Below are positions 9,154-17,556 of a DNA stretch of 64,000 bases, one piece after another (position 1 is the first letter of the stretch; each line of letters opens with the position of its first letter). The notes under the pieces were generated by a model. It was not told where the DNA came from and did not search any database. It saw nothing but the letters and a program-made list of their open reading frames with translations. Source of the DNA: Rhodobacteraceae bacterium UBA6197 (GTDB lineage Bacteria; Pseudomonadota; Alphaproteobacteria; Rhodobacterales; Rhodobacteraceae); assembly GCA_002422085.1 (NCBI GenBank), contig DISZ01000008.1:225168-289167 (forward strand), read 5' to 3'. The position numbers were made by a program, and so were the translations under genes.

Positions 9154-10398
9154 ATGCGCGTATTTCTCATTCTCTCGGCCCTTCTGGCGCTGATCGCCCT
9201 TCCTGTTGCGGCTCGGGCGCAGGCTACGACCAAGGCCGTGGGCAGCAGCAGCCCGTTTGCGCCGGTGATCCATGTGAATGATCTGGGGATCACCGGGTTC
9301 GAGCTGGACCAGCGCAAGCGCTTCTTGACGATGCTGCGCGCGCCGGGCGATCTGGACGCGCTGGCCGAAGAGGCGCTGATCGAGGACCGGCTACGGCTTG
9401 ATGCGGCCAAGAAGGCCGGGATCAACGTCGGCAAACCCGCCGTCGAGGCCGGGATGGCGGAATTCGCCAGCCGCGCCAACCTGACCACCGAAGAGATGCT
9501 CAAGACCCTTGGTCAGGCCGGGATCGAGCCGCAGACCTTTCGCGATTTCGTCGAGGCCGGCACCGTCTGGCGCGAGGTGGTGCGCGCGAAATTCGCCAAC
9601 CGGGTAAAGATCACCGAAGCCGAGATCGACCGAGCCCTGTCGCTGGAGTCGGAACGCGGCCGCGGCACGCGGGTGCTGATGTCGGAAATCATCATCCCGG
9701 CCCCACCGGGGCAAGAGGCCGGCGCCATGGCCACCGCTCAGCGTATCTCTGGCCTGCGGGGCGAAGCGGCCTTTGCGGCGGCGGCACGGGCCAGTTCGGC
9801 CTCGGGGTCGCGCAGTGCGGGCGGGCGCCTGCCCTGGATGCCGGTCGAGAACCTGCCTGCGCCACTGCGCAAGGTCGTGCTGGGTCTGGCACCGGGCGAA
9901 GCCTCGGCGCCGCTGGCCATCCCGAACGCGGTCGCGATCTTCATGCTGCGCGCCCTGGACGAAAATGGCCCCGTGACCGAGGTCCAGCAAACCATTGATT
10001 TTGCTCAAGTTCTTATCCCGGGAGGGCGGTCAGAAGCTGCCTTGGCTGCGGCTGGCGCGCTGCGCAACAAGGTCGATACCTGCGATGACCTCTACGGTGC
10101 GGCCAAGGGCTACCCGCCTGAACAGCTGCTTCGCGAGACCCTGCCGCTAAGCCAGATCCCGCAGGATATCGCGCTGGAACTGGCGCATCTCGACCCCGGT
10201 GAAAGCTCGACCGCGCTGGTGCGGGGCAATGCACTGGTGTTCCTGATGCTCTGCACACGCGATCGCCTGCGCGCCGAGGATGATCCCGCGCCGGACCGTG
10301 CCCAGATCCGGGATTCGTTGTTGAACGCGCGACTGAACAGCTATTCCGAAAGCTACATGGCGGATCTGCTGGCAGATGCGGTGATCGTGCGGCCATGA
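9154..10398 (+). CDS. surA: Periplasmic chaperone / parvulin-type peptidyl-prolyl isomerase SurA
   Basis: A 414-residue exported protein. The signal peptide is clear (MRVFLILSALLALIALP, cleavage after about residue 24). The SurA N-terminal chaperone region follows (residues about 30-155), and one parvulin domain can be seen at about 165-265 (VLMSEIIIP... through GGRLPWMP). The start at 9154 gives the signal peptide; upstream in-frame codons overlap lptD and carry no export signal. SurA escorts outer membrane proteins, LptD being a main client, which fits its place directly after lptD. The stop overlaps the pdxA start by ATGA. Confidence 0.92.
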   Translation: MRVFLILSALLALIALPVAARAQATTKAVGSSSPFAPVIHVNDLGITGFELDQRKRFLTMLRAPGDLDALAEEALIEDRLRLDAAKKAGINVGKPAVEAGMAEFASRANLTTEEMLKTLGQAGIEPQTFRDFVEAGTVWREVVRAKFANRVKITEAEIDRALSLESERGRGTRVLMSEIIIPAPPGQEAGAMATAQRISGLRGEAAFAAAARASSASGSRSAGGRLPWMPVENLPAPLRKVVLGLAPGEASAPLAIPNAVAIFMLRALDENGPVTEVQQTIDFAQVLIPGGRSEAALAAAGALRNKVDTCDDLYGAAKGYPPEQLLRETLPLSQIPQDIALELAHLDPGESSTALVRGNALVFLMLCTRDRLRAEDDPAPDRAQIRDSLLNARLNSYSESYMADLLADAVIVRP

Positions 10399-11378
10399 AC
10401 AGCCCGCAAGGCCCCGTGATCCTGACCTGTGGCGACCCGTCCGGGATCGGCCCCGAAATTGCGGTAAAGGCTTGGGCGGCGCTGGGCTCCAGCCTGCCTT
10501 TCGTCTGGCTGGGCGACCCGGCGCATCTGCCGCGCGGAACCCACTATCACGAGATCAACCACCCCTCCGAAGCAATCCTGGGCTCCGGCACTGCCTTTCC
10601 GGTGCTGCGCCACCCCTTCCCCGCAGCCGCCCGACCCGGCGCGCCCGACCCGGCCAATGCCCAATCGGTGATCGATGTAATCGCGCGCGGCGTGAAGCTG
10701 GTGCTTGAGGGGCAAGGTTCGGCGCTCTGCACCGCGCCGATCCACAAGAAGGCACTGAAAGACGGTGCCGGTTTTGCCTTTCCGGGCCATACGGAGTTTC
10801 TGGCCCATCTGGCGGGGGATGTGCCGGTGGTGATGATGCTGGCCTGTCCAGCACTGCGCGTGGTGCCGGCGACCATCCACATCGCCCTGAGCGCGGTGCC
10901 CAAGGCGCTGACCGCCGCGGGCTTGGGCGAAGTGATCCGGTTGACGCATGACGGGCTCAAACGCGATTTCGGCATCCCGAACCCGCGCCTGGCGGTGGCC
11001 GGTCTGAACCCGCATGCGGGCGAAGGCGGCGCGATGGGCCGCGAAGAGCTGGACTGGATCGCCCCGCTGATCGCCGATCTGCGCGCCGAGGGCTACGCGC
11101 TGACCGGCCCCCTGCCCGCCGACACGATGTTTCACCCCGCCGCCCGCGCCGGCTATGACGCGGCGATCTGCATGTATCACGATCAGGCACTGATCCCGAT
11201 CAAGACGCTGGACTTTGCCAGGGGCGTCAATGTGACGCTTGGATTGCCCTTCGTGCGCACCTCGCCCGATCACGGCACCGCCTATGACATCGCCGGACGC
11301 GACCGCGCCGACCCGGCCAGCCTGATTGCCGCCCTGCGCATGGCCGCGCAGATGGGGGCCGCCCGGGCCGACGAGTAG
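10395..11378 (+). CDS. pdxA: 4-hydroxythreonine-4-phosphate dehydrogenase
   Basis: A 327-residue enzyme of pyridoxal 5'-phosphate synthesis (the DXP-dependent route), oxidising 4-phosphohydroxy-L-threonine with NAD and a divalent metal. Visible signatures are the start TCGDPSGIGPEIAVKAW, the PIHKKALKDGAG segment, FPGHTEFLA, GLNPHAGEGGAMG and the metal-site motif MYHDQALIPIK. It overlaps surA by four bases and is followed, after a paired repeat, by rsmA; this surA-pdxA-rsmA order is common in proteobacteria. The length is normal. Confidence 0.96.
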   Translation: MNSPQGPVILTCGDPSGIGPEIAVKAWAALGSSLPFVWLGDPAHLPRGTHYHEINHPSEAILGSGTAFPVLRHPFPAAARPGAPDPANAQSVIDVIARGVKLVLEGQGSALCTAPIHKKALKDGAGFAFPGHTEFLAHLAGDVPVVMMLACPALRVVPATIHIALSAVPKALTAAGLGEVIRLTHDGLKRDFGIPNPRLAVAGLNPHAGEGGAMGREELDWIAPLIADLRAEGYALTGPLPADTMFHPAARAGYDAAICMYHDQALIPIKTLDFARGVNVTLGLPFVRTSPDHGTAYDIAGRDRADPASLIAALRMAAQMGAARADE

Positions 11379-11384
11379 GTTTGT

Positions 11385-11473
11385 GCTTTCAGCTTCGCAC
11401 AAATATCCCCGCCGGAGGCTCCTGCCCGTGCCATGGATGCCTCCGGCGGGGATATTTGGACGAAGATGAAAGC
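11385..11473. repeat. Inverted pair of the dispersed repeat (copies 3a and 3b)
   Basis: Two near-complete copies in opposite orientation: minus-orientation 11385-11421 (GCTTTCAGCTTCG ... CCCCGCCGGAGGC) and plus-orientation 11439-11473 (GCCTCCGGCGGGG ... GATGAAAGC). Together they can fold into a stem of about 33-35 bp with a 17-base loop between pdxA and rsmA. No T-tract follows, so it is not a standard intrinsic terminator. Confidence 0.85.
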
Positions 11474-11488
11474 AGCACGGAGTGACGA

Positions 11489-12334
11489 ATGAGCGCGATT
11501 GATGGCTTGCCCCCCCTGCGCGAGGTGATTGCAACACATGGCATCGCCGCCAAAAAGCAACTGGGGCAGAATTTTCTGCTGGACCTCAACCTGACCGCAA
11601 AGATCGCGCGGGCGGCGGGCGATCTGCGCGGCGTCGACGTGCTGGAGGTCGGGCCCGGCCCCGGCGGGCTGACGCGCGGGCTATTGGCCGAAGGGGCGCG
11701 GCGGGTGCTGGCGGTTGAAAAGGACGCGCGCTGCATGGCCGCTTTGGCCGAGGTGGCGGCGGCATGGCCGGGCCGGCTTGAGGTGCTCAATGACGATGCC
11801 CTGGCAATCGACCCGCTGGCCTATCTGACGCCGCCGATCCGGATTGTGGCGAACCTGCCCTATAACGTCGGCACCGAACTTCTGGTGCGCTGGTTGACGC
11901 CAAAGCACTGGCCCCCGGTCTGGGACAGTCTTGTGCTGATGTTTCAAAAAGAGGTGGCCGAGCGGATCGTGGCCACGCCGGGATCAAAGGCCTATGGCCG
12001 TCTGGCGCTGCTGGCGCAGTGGCGCTGTGACGCCAAGATCGTGATGACTTTGCCACCCGAGGCCTTTACCCCGGCGCCCAAGGTTCATTCCGCCGTAGTG
12101 CGGCTGATCGCCCTGCCCGAGCCGCGTTACCCGGCCGATCCGGCGATCCTGAACCGGGTAGTGGCCGCCGGGTTCAACCAGCGGCGCAAGATGCTGCGCG
12201 CCTCGCTGCGCGGCGTGGCGCCCAATATCGAGGCGCGGCTTGAGGCGGCGGGCATCGCGCCGACTGCGCGTGCAGAAGAAATCAGTCTTGAGCGGTTCTG
12301 CGCCTTGGCCCGCGAACTGGCCCAGAACGCCTGA
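11489..12334 (+). CDS. rsmA: 16S rRNA (adenine1518-N6/adenine1519-N6)-dimethyltransferase
   Basis: A 281-residue KsgA/RsmA methyltransferase, which dimethylates two adenines in the 3' hairpin of 16S rRNA with SAM. It shows KKQLGQNFLLD at residues about 19-29, the SAM-binding VLEVGPGPGGLTRGLL at about 52-67, and the catalytic NLPYNVGT motif near 119-126, with the small C-terminal helical domain after residue 200. The ATG at 11489 has GGAG just upstream. It closes the lptF-to-rsmA gene series; the long repeat hairpin at 11385-11473 separates it from pdxA. Confidence 0.96.
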   Translation: MSAIDGLPPLREVIATHGIAAKKQLGQNFLLDLNLTAKIARAAGDLRGVDVLEVGPGPGGLTRGLLAEGARRVLAVEKDARCMAALAEVAAAWPGRLEVLNDDALAIDPLAYLTPPIRIVANLPYNVGTELLVRWLTPKHWPPVWDSLVLMFQKEVAERIVATPGSKAYGRLALLAQWRCDAKIVMTLPPEAFTPAPKVHSAVVRLIALPEPRYPADPAILNRVVAAGFNQRRKMLRASLRGVAPNIEARLEAAGIAPTARAEEISLERFCALARELAQNA

Positions 12335-12386
12335 AGCCGCACCAATGGCGCGGCTTTGGGCTGAAAAGCGCCGGTAGGCGCTCGTA

Positions 12387-13229
12387 TCAGGATTCGTCGT
12401 CGCCTGCGGCCACCGGATCGGGCGCCGCTTTCGGGGCGTTATCATCCGCTGGACGCGGTTTGCGCGGGCTGCGGGCGCGGGTGCTGCGGGGCGCCTTGTC
12501 CGCTTGCGGGCGGCCTGCTTCGGCTTCGGAAGGCGTGTCCTCGACTGGGGGTTCGCTGGGGCGGGCCACATCTGAACGCGTGTCCTCGGGGCGGGTGTCG
12601 CCAGGGCGCGTGTCACCGGAGCGCGTGTCGCCGGAGCGGGTGTCGCCGGAGCGGGTGTCATCAGCGCGCGGCGCGCGCGGGGCGCGGGGCGGGCGCTGAT
12701 CGCGGCGTTTGTCGGTCCGCTGTTCGGTCCGCTGGGCGCGCATTTCAGGGGTCTCGACAAGGCCGCTCGCCTCGCCTTCGCTGGTCGCAGCCAGCGGAGC
12801 AAGATCGGGCTGATCGGCGTCCTCGGCGCGTGGCTCGTGGCGATCACGGGGCTGATAAGAGCCGCCGTTGCCATTGCCGTTGGAGCCGCCATTCTGCCCG
12901 CCGCCGCCATTCTGCCCGCCACCTTGACCGGTGTTGGCGTTCTGGCCTTGCTGACCTTGACGCTGCTCTTGTTCGCGGGCCTGCTCGCGCATCGCCTCGC
13001 CCAGCAGCCGGGTGTAATGCTCGGCGTGTTGCAAGAAGTTCTGCTCGGCGACACGATCATTGCCAAGCTGAGCGTCACGCGCCAGTTGCAGGTATTTGTC
13101 GATGATCTGCTGCGGCGTGCCACGCACTTTGCCCTCGGGCCCCGAGCTGTCAAACACCCGATTGATGATATTGCCGACTGAACGCTGACGGTTCGACTTG
13201 GAACGCGAACGGGATTTGGTTGATCTCAT
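12387..13229 (-). CDS. DUF4167 domain protein with repetitive C-terminal tail
   Basis: A 280-residue protein. The first 90 residues form the DUF4167 domain: a basic start (RSTKSRSRSKSNRQRS), then GTPQQIIDKYLQLARDAQLG and the helix NFLQHAEHYTRLLGEA. The rest is disordered: Gln/Gly/Asn-rich (about 95-125) and then a repeated DTRSG/DTRPG pentapeptide (about 189-219) and an Arg/Pro/Lys-rich end. The family is nearly confined to alphaproteobacteria and usually sits beside prmC and prfA as here; its function is unknown, though the basic N-terminus suggests nucleic-acid or ribosome association (inference). Confidence 0.9.
   Translation of the reverse strand: MRSTKSRSRSKSNRQRSVGNIINRVFDSSGPEGKVRGTPQQIIDKYLQLARDAQLGNDRVAEQNFLQHAEHYTRLLGEAMREQAREQEQRQGQQGQNANTGQGGGQNGGGGQNGGSNGNGNGGSYQPRDRHEPRAEDADQPDLAPLAATSEGEASGLVETPEMRAQRTEQRTDKRRDQRPPRAPRAPRADDTRSGDTRSGDTRSGDTRPGDTRPEDTRSDVARPSEPPVEDTPSEAEAGRPQADKAPRSTRARSPRKPRPADDNAPKAAPDPVAAGDDES
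12570..12668 (-). repeat. 15-bp in-frame tandem repeat in the DUF4167 gene
   Basis: Units reading GACACCCGCTCCGGC on the minus strand (DTRSG) repeat about six times with small changes (DTRPG, DTRPE), preserving frame. Confidence 0.85.
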
Positions 13230-13500
13230 GAGCTTTCGTGTGTTTGCGCCCCGTAGGGCTGGCCTGTGCTGGTTTGGTTCTGATGAAGGTCAGGCCAATC
13301 GCCTGTCAAAACCTCGGACCCGCAGTATGAAGCTGAGCCGTGCGGGGGAATGACTTCCACCCTGCACGCAGATGACTAATCACGCACGGCCCCGCCTGAC
13401 AAGCCAAAAATGGGTTAAATGCGTCAGTTTTCCGCCTTTTTGCACGATGCGCCCGGTGAAAGGGCGATTTCGGCGGATGTGCTGGCAAAAAGAAGTCATT

Positions 13501-14619
13501 TCAGCCGCGATGAGCCAGCACGACCCGGTCGCGCCCGTCGAGGTCTTGGAGCACCCGCGGGCTGATGAGCCCGGCCTCGGTGAAATAGCCGCTGACGGCC
13601 CGCGCCTGGGTCGGGCCGATTTCGACGATCAACCGCCCGCCGGGGGCAAGATGCGCCAACGCCCCTCGGGCGATCTCGCGGTAGGGCGAAAGGCCGTCGT
13701 CACCGGGGGTAAGCGCAAGACGGGGTTCCCAATCGCGGACTTCGGGCGCAAGCGCCGCCATTTCCGACATCGCGATATAGGGCGGATTCGAGACGATCAG
13801 ATCGAACTGCCCCATCACCCCCCCCCACCAATCCGAGACGGCAAATCGGGCACGCTGCCCCAGACCGAGGTCTTGGGCGTTGCCTTGTGCCACAGCAAGG
13901 GCCGCCGGCGAGATATCGGTGCCAAGGCCGCAGGCCTCGGGGCGTTCGGCAAGAAGCGTCAGCAGGATGCAGCCGCTACCCAGACCCAGATCAAGCACCT
14001 GTCTGAAGGGCGCGGCCAGCGCCGCCTCGATCAGGGTTTCGGTCTCGGGGCGCGGGTCAAGCGTGTCGCGGGTAACGCGAAAGCTGCGGCCCCAGAAACT
14101 GCGGCTGCCGATGATCTGGCTGACCGGTTGGCGACGGCGGCGGGCGGCAAGGGCGGCCTGAAAGGCTGCGGATTGATCCGGGGTCAGCGGGTCGGACAGA
14201 TGCAGAGTCAGCCGGTCTGGGGCAAGTCCCATGGCATGGGCCAGAAGGCGCCGCGCATCGCGCGGGGCATCGCTGACGCCCGCCGCCTGAAGCGCGGGCA
14301 TTGCCGCGCGCAGCGCACGGGTCGCGGTTTGAGGGGGCGGATCTGGCGCAAAAGAGGCCGGGCACGGCGCTGCGGCGTGCGGCTCAGGCACCTGGCCCGG
14401 CGCGTGTTTGCCGGGGTCAGAATGCGCAACATCGGGCTTTCCGGCGTCTGGTTTGCCCGTGCCCGGTTTGCCCGCGCCCGGCGCCCCGGGGTCCGTTTTG
14501 TCGGCGTTGGGCATTCCGGCGTCCCGCATCTCGGCGTCCAGCGTTCCGGCGCCGGGCGTTCCGGCGCCGGGTTTGCCCGCGCCGGGCATTCCGGCGGGCG
14601 GCTTTCCGGTGTCGCTCAT
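13501..14619 (-). CDS. prmC: Peptide chain release factor N5-glutamine methyltransferase with repetitive N-terminal extension
   Basis: The enzyme core (from about residue 98) is standard PrmC/HemK: SAM motif VLDLGLGSGCILLTLL and catalytic NPPY in IVSNPPYIAMSEM. It methylates the Gln of the GGQ motif in release factors, and prfA lies just upstream in the same direction. At 372 residues it is about 90 longer than usual: residues 1-75 are a pentapeptide-like array (xPGAG, xPDAG) coded by a GC-rich repeat at 14400-14610. ATG 14619 has only a weak GGGGG upstream. A GTG at about residue 77 (near 14391) could be the real start, which would leave the array untranslated. Confidence 0.9.
   Translation of the reverse strand: MSDTGKPPAGMPGAGKPGAGTPGAGTLDAEMRDAGMPNADKTDPGAPGAGKPGTGKPDAGKPDVAHSDPGKHAPGQVPEPHAAAPCPASFAPDPPPQTATRALRAAMPALQAAGVSDAPRDARRLLAHAMGLAPDRLTLHLSDPLTPDQSAAFQAALAARRRRQPVSQIIGSRSFWGRSFRVTRDTLDPRPETETLIEAALAAPFRQVLDLGLGSGCILLTLLAERPEACGLGTDISPAALAVAQGNAQDLGLGQRARFAVSDWWGGVMGQFDLIVSNPPYIAMSEMAALAPEVRDWEPRLALTPGDDGLSPYREIARGALAHLAPGGRLIVEIGPTQARAVSGYFTEAGLISPRVLQDLDGRDRVVLAHRG
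14400..14612 (-). repeat. 15-bp degenerate tandem repeat at the 5' end of prmC
   Basis: A GC-rich run in which 15-bp units such as GCCGGGCGCGGGCAAACC (phase-shifted) recur on the minus strand. In frame they give Pro-Gly-Ala-Gly, Pro-Asp-Ala-Gly or Pro-Asn-Ala-Asp blocks separated by one variable residue (Lys, Thr, Met). Confidence 0.75.
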
Positions 14620-14703
14620 AGCAGCCCCCGGGGCCGTCGCCTGCGGCAGGGTGCGCTGCTCATCGTGGCCCCAGAGGCCGTAACGGGCTGTCAGGCAGGC
14701 GGC

Positions 14704-15759
14704 TCATGCGTCCATCTCGGCAAGTTTGGCGGCCTGGTCGTGGGCGGTCAGCGCGTCGATGATCTCGGTCAGATCGCCGGCCATGATCTGTGCCAGCGCA
14801 TAAAGCGTCAGGTTGATCCGGTGATCGGTCATCCGGCCTTGCGGGAAATTATAGGTGCGGATCCGTTCCGAGCGGTCGCCCGAGCCGACCTGCGCCTTGC
14901 GATCGGCGGCGCGCGAGGCATCGACCCGGCTGCGTTCCAGATCGTAAAGCCGCGCGCGCAGCACCGCCATCGCATTGGCGCGGTTCTGGTGCTGCGATTT
15001 CTCAGAGCTGGTGACGATGATCCCGGTTGGCAGATGGGTGATCCGCACCGCCGAATCGGTGGTGTTGACGTGCTGGCCGCCGGCCCCCGAGGCGCGCATC
15101 GTATCAATCCGGATATCGCTGGCGGGGATGTCGATATCGACCTCTTCGGCCTCGGGCAGAACGGCGACGGTCGCGGCCGAGGTGTGAATCCGGCCACTGG
15201 CCTCGGTTTCGGGGACGCGCTGCACGCGGTGCACGCCGGATTCGTATTTCAGCCGGGCAAAGACGCCTTCGCCCTCGATTCGCGCCACCGCCTCCTTGAT
15301 GCCGCCAAGCTCGGTTTCGGCCAGTTCCAGCATCTGAAAACGCCAGCCCTGCTGTTCGGCGTGACGCTGATACATGCGCAAGAGGTCGGCGGCGAACAGC
15401 GCCGCCTCGTCGCCGCCGGTGCCGGGACGGATCTCGAGGATCGCCGGGCGCGCGTCGGCGGCGTCCTTGGGCAGCAACGCGAGGCGCAGCGCCTGTTCCA
15501 TTTCCGGGATGCGGGCCTTGAGGCGGGGGATCTCGTCTTCGGCCAAAGCGCGCATTTCGGGGTCATCCAGCATCGCTTCGGCCTCGGCCAGATCGTTGGA
15601 GGCGCGACGATAGGCAGCGATTTCGCTGACAACCGGCTTGAGGTCGGAATATTCGCGGCTGAGGGCGGCGATTTCGGCCGGGGCGGCGCCGGATGCAAGT
15701 TTGGCTTCGAGAAACTCGAAGCGGCGGGTGATCTGATCGAGTGTGTCTTGCGGCAGCAT
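14704..15759 (-). CDS. prfA: Peptide chain release factor 1
   Basis: A 351-residue RF1, which reads UAA and UAG stop codons and triggers peptidyl-tRNA hydrolysis. The catalytic GGQ is in GAGGQHVNTTDSAVR, and the flanking RVQRVPETEASGRIHTS block is RF1-like rather than RF2-like. The start at 15759 (MLPQDTLDQI) matches the family; the longer upstream frame runs into a dispersed repeat and has no RF1 homology. prmC, which modifies the GGQ glutamine, follows 84 bases downstream. Confidence 0.96.
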   Translation of the reverse strand: MLPQDTLDQITRRFEFLEAKLASGAAPAEIAALSREYSDLKPVVSEIAAYRRASNDLAEAEAMLDDPEMRALAEDEIPRLKARIPEMEQALRLALLPKDAADARPAILEIRPGTGGDEAALFAADLLRMYQRHAEQQGWRFQMLELAETELGGIKEAVARIEGEGVFARLKYESGVHRVQRVPETEASGRIHTSAATVAVLPEAEEVDIDIPASDIRIDTMRASGAGGQHVNTTDSAVRITHLPTGIIVTSSEKSQHQNRANAMAVLRARLYDLERSRVDASRAADRKAQVGSGDRSERIRTYNFPQGRMTDHRINLTLYALAQIMAGDLTEIIDALTAHDQAAKLAEMDA

Positions 15760-15833
15760 GGGGCGGGTTTGGCCTGAGTTGGCGGGCCGGTCAAGGGGGT
15801 TGCGTGGTGCGGCCGGGGGGCCAGCCCCCCGGA

Positions 15834-15863
15834 CCCCCCGGGATATTTGCGCGAAGCCGAAAG
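15834..15863 (+). repeat. Dispersed intergenic repeat, copy 4 (degenerate)
   Basis: A CCCCCCGGGATATTT core with GCGCGAAGCCGAAAG tail; the first half is decayed compared with other copies. It lies in the gap between the prfA start and the DUF1499 gene. Confidence 0.55.
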
Positions 15864-15945
15864 GGGCAGCGGTCAGAGGCGGTGGCGGCGACAAGTGGTC
15901 GAGTGGGCGGAGAGGCTGGGAGGCCGCCGGCGTCAGGTGGTCAGA

Positions 15946-16429
15946 TCAGGGGGCAAGGGCGGCGCGCCAGTCTTGCAGCCGTCTGGCATTGACGCCAAGG
16001 TCCTGGTGCCCGAAGCGATGCCGCGCGATCACGGTCAGGGTGGTGGCGCTGCCTTCGGGCCGGGCCTCGGCGGTGGTATAGTCGGGAAACCCCCACAGGA
16101 CGCTGCGGGTGATCCAGGTGATCCGGCCCTCGGCGGGGCTGCCGGCAAGGCGCTTGGTGCGCGGTGTCGCAAGCGCGATCGCGTCCAGCCGGGCCAGCAA
16201 GGTTTGCGCGGAGATACCGTCACGGGTCAGGCGCAGCCTTGCGCCGTCGGTGATCGCGGTGATCTGCCCGTCGCGCAGGGCGTCGGGTGAAAGCGCGGTG
16301 GCGCCAAGGTCGGCGCCCAAGGTGCCAGCGTGCCGGGTCTGACGGCGCAAGCCGCACCCAGGTCGCGCCCGCAAGCACGAGAAAGGCGCAACCGACCAGA
16401 ACCGCAAACAGTATCGTCGCGGCCCTCAA
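15946..16429 (-). pseudogene. DUF1499 family protein, frameshifted
   Basis: The start of the gene (TTG 16429, overlapping the speB stop as TTGA) encodes a hydrophobic helix and LAPSDPARWH, then the frame drifts into Arg-rich nonsense ending near 16220. The neighbouring frame from about 16330 down to 15946 carries the DUF1499 body (PRTKRLAGSPAEGRITWITR, GFPDYTTAEARPEG and RFGHQDLGVNARRL). Removing one base near 16323-16330 would join RWH to LGADLG and give an intact protein of about 160 residues. Either a true frameshift mutation or a base-calling error. The function of the family is unknown. Confidence 0.7.
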
Positions 16430-17388
16430 CGGCGTCGGGTCCAGCCGTAAAGCGCGATCAACTCCATCGCGACATGGGCGCCGGCGATGGCGGTGGCGCC
16501 GGTCGTGTCATAGGGCGGCGAAACCTCGACCACGTCGCCGCCGAGCAGGTTGACCCCGGCCAGCCCGCGCAGGATCGCCGCCGCCTGCCAACTGGCCAGC
16601 CCGCCCCAGACCGGCGTGCCGGTGCCCGGCGCAAAAGCCGGGTCGAGGCAGTCGATATCAAAGGTGATGTAGCACGGGCGCGCGCCTACCACCTCTTTGA
16701 TCCGGGCGGCGGTGGCGGCCACGCCTTGCTGATGCACGAAGGGCGCATCCAGGATGGTCACGCCCAGCGTATCGGGATTATCGGTACGGATCCCGACCGA
16801 CACCGAGGCCGAGGCATCCACCACCCCGGTCTTGATCGCCTTGTAGAGGAAGGTGCCATGGTCGATCCGGTCCATGTCGTCATCGACCCAGGTGTCGGAA
16901 TGGGCGTCGAACTGGATCAGCGCGACCGGGCCGAATCGTTCCGCATAGGCGCGCAGGATCGGCAGGGTGACAAAGTGATCGCCGCCCAGCGTCACCGTGC
17001 CGGCCCCGGCGGCCAGAATACCCGCGATATGGGCCTCGACCTTGCCCGGAAAGCTGGCCGTATGGGCATAGTCGAAGGCCACATCGCCATAGTCGATCAC
17101 GGTCATTTCGCTTAGCGGGTCATAGCCCCAGCCATAGGGCGCGTCATAAGCCTGAAGCGCGCTGGCCTCGCGGATCGCGCGCGGGCCAAAGCGGGTGCCG
17201 GGGCGGTGGGTGACGGCCTGATCGAACGGCACGCCGGTGATCGCCAGATCGACCCCGGCCAGATCCTTGGTGTAGCGGCGTCGCAAAAAGCTGGTGGCGC
17301 CGCCAAAGGCATTCTCGAACGCCAGTCCGCGCGGGTCGGACCGCATAAAGGCCATGTCTACTTCGGTTTTTGCATCTTCCAACGCCAT
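16426..17388 (-). CDS. speB: Agmatinase-type ureohydrolase
   Basis: A 320-residue enzyme of the arginase/agmatinase family, which hydrolyses a guanidino compound to an amine and urea using two Mn ions. The three metal signatures are present: GGDHFVTLP (about 135-143), FDAHSDTW (about 160-167) and FDIDCLDPAFAPGTGTP. The start MALEDAKTEVD at 17388 has AAAGGAAG eight bases upstream. Agmatine (to putrescine) is the likely substrate, but guanidinobutyrate hydrolases look alike, so the gene symbol is tentative. The stop overlaps the start of the DUF1499 gene. Confidence 0.88.
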   Translation of the reverse strand: MALEDAKTEVDMAFMRSDPRGLAFENAFGGATSFLRRRYTKDLAGVDLAITGVPFDQAVTHRPGTRFGPRAIREASALQAYDAPYGWGYDPLSEMTVIDYGDVAFDYAHTASFPGKVEAHIAGILAAGAGTVTLGGDHFVTLPILRAYAERFGPVALIQFDAHSDTWVDDDMDRIDHGTFLYKAIKTGVVDASASVSVGIRTDNPDTLGVTILDAPFVHQQGVAATAARIKEVVGARPCYITFDIDCLDPAFAPGTGTPVWGGLASWQAAAILRGLAGVNLLGGDVVEVSPPYDTTGATAIAGAHVAMELIALYGWTRRR

Positions 17389-17479
17389 TTTGGGGCTTCC
17401 TTTCGGGGCTTGGCCTGACCCCATTGCTGGCGGTATTAGCGGCGATGGTCAAGGTGTCGCACCCCTCGCCCGCGCCAAT

Positions 17480-17493
17480 CTGATCCAGATCAA
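17480..17493 (+). promoter_or_regulatory. FNR/FnrL-type operator upstream of the peroxidase gene
   Basis: CTGATCCAGATCAA matches nine of ten positions of the FNR consensus TTGAT-N4-ATCAA. It ends 63 bases before the ATG of the cytochrome c peroxidase gene, a place from which an oxygen-sensing regulator could activate. Confidence 0.7.
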
Positions 17494-17556
17494 AATTGCT
17501 CACAGAAATTTGACTTAGAACAGTTCTACCTTTCGGAGCTACGGAGGACTACAGCC

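Noticed and set aside
11385..11473. Reading the inverted repeat pair as a standard rho-independent terminator
   Set aside because: The stem is very long, has no following T-tract, and its arms recur elsewhere as single copies, so it is better described as a repeat doublet.
13372..15777. An 801-codon frame on the plus strand
   Set aside because: Antisense to prmC and prfA; Arg/Gly-rich nonsense composition.
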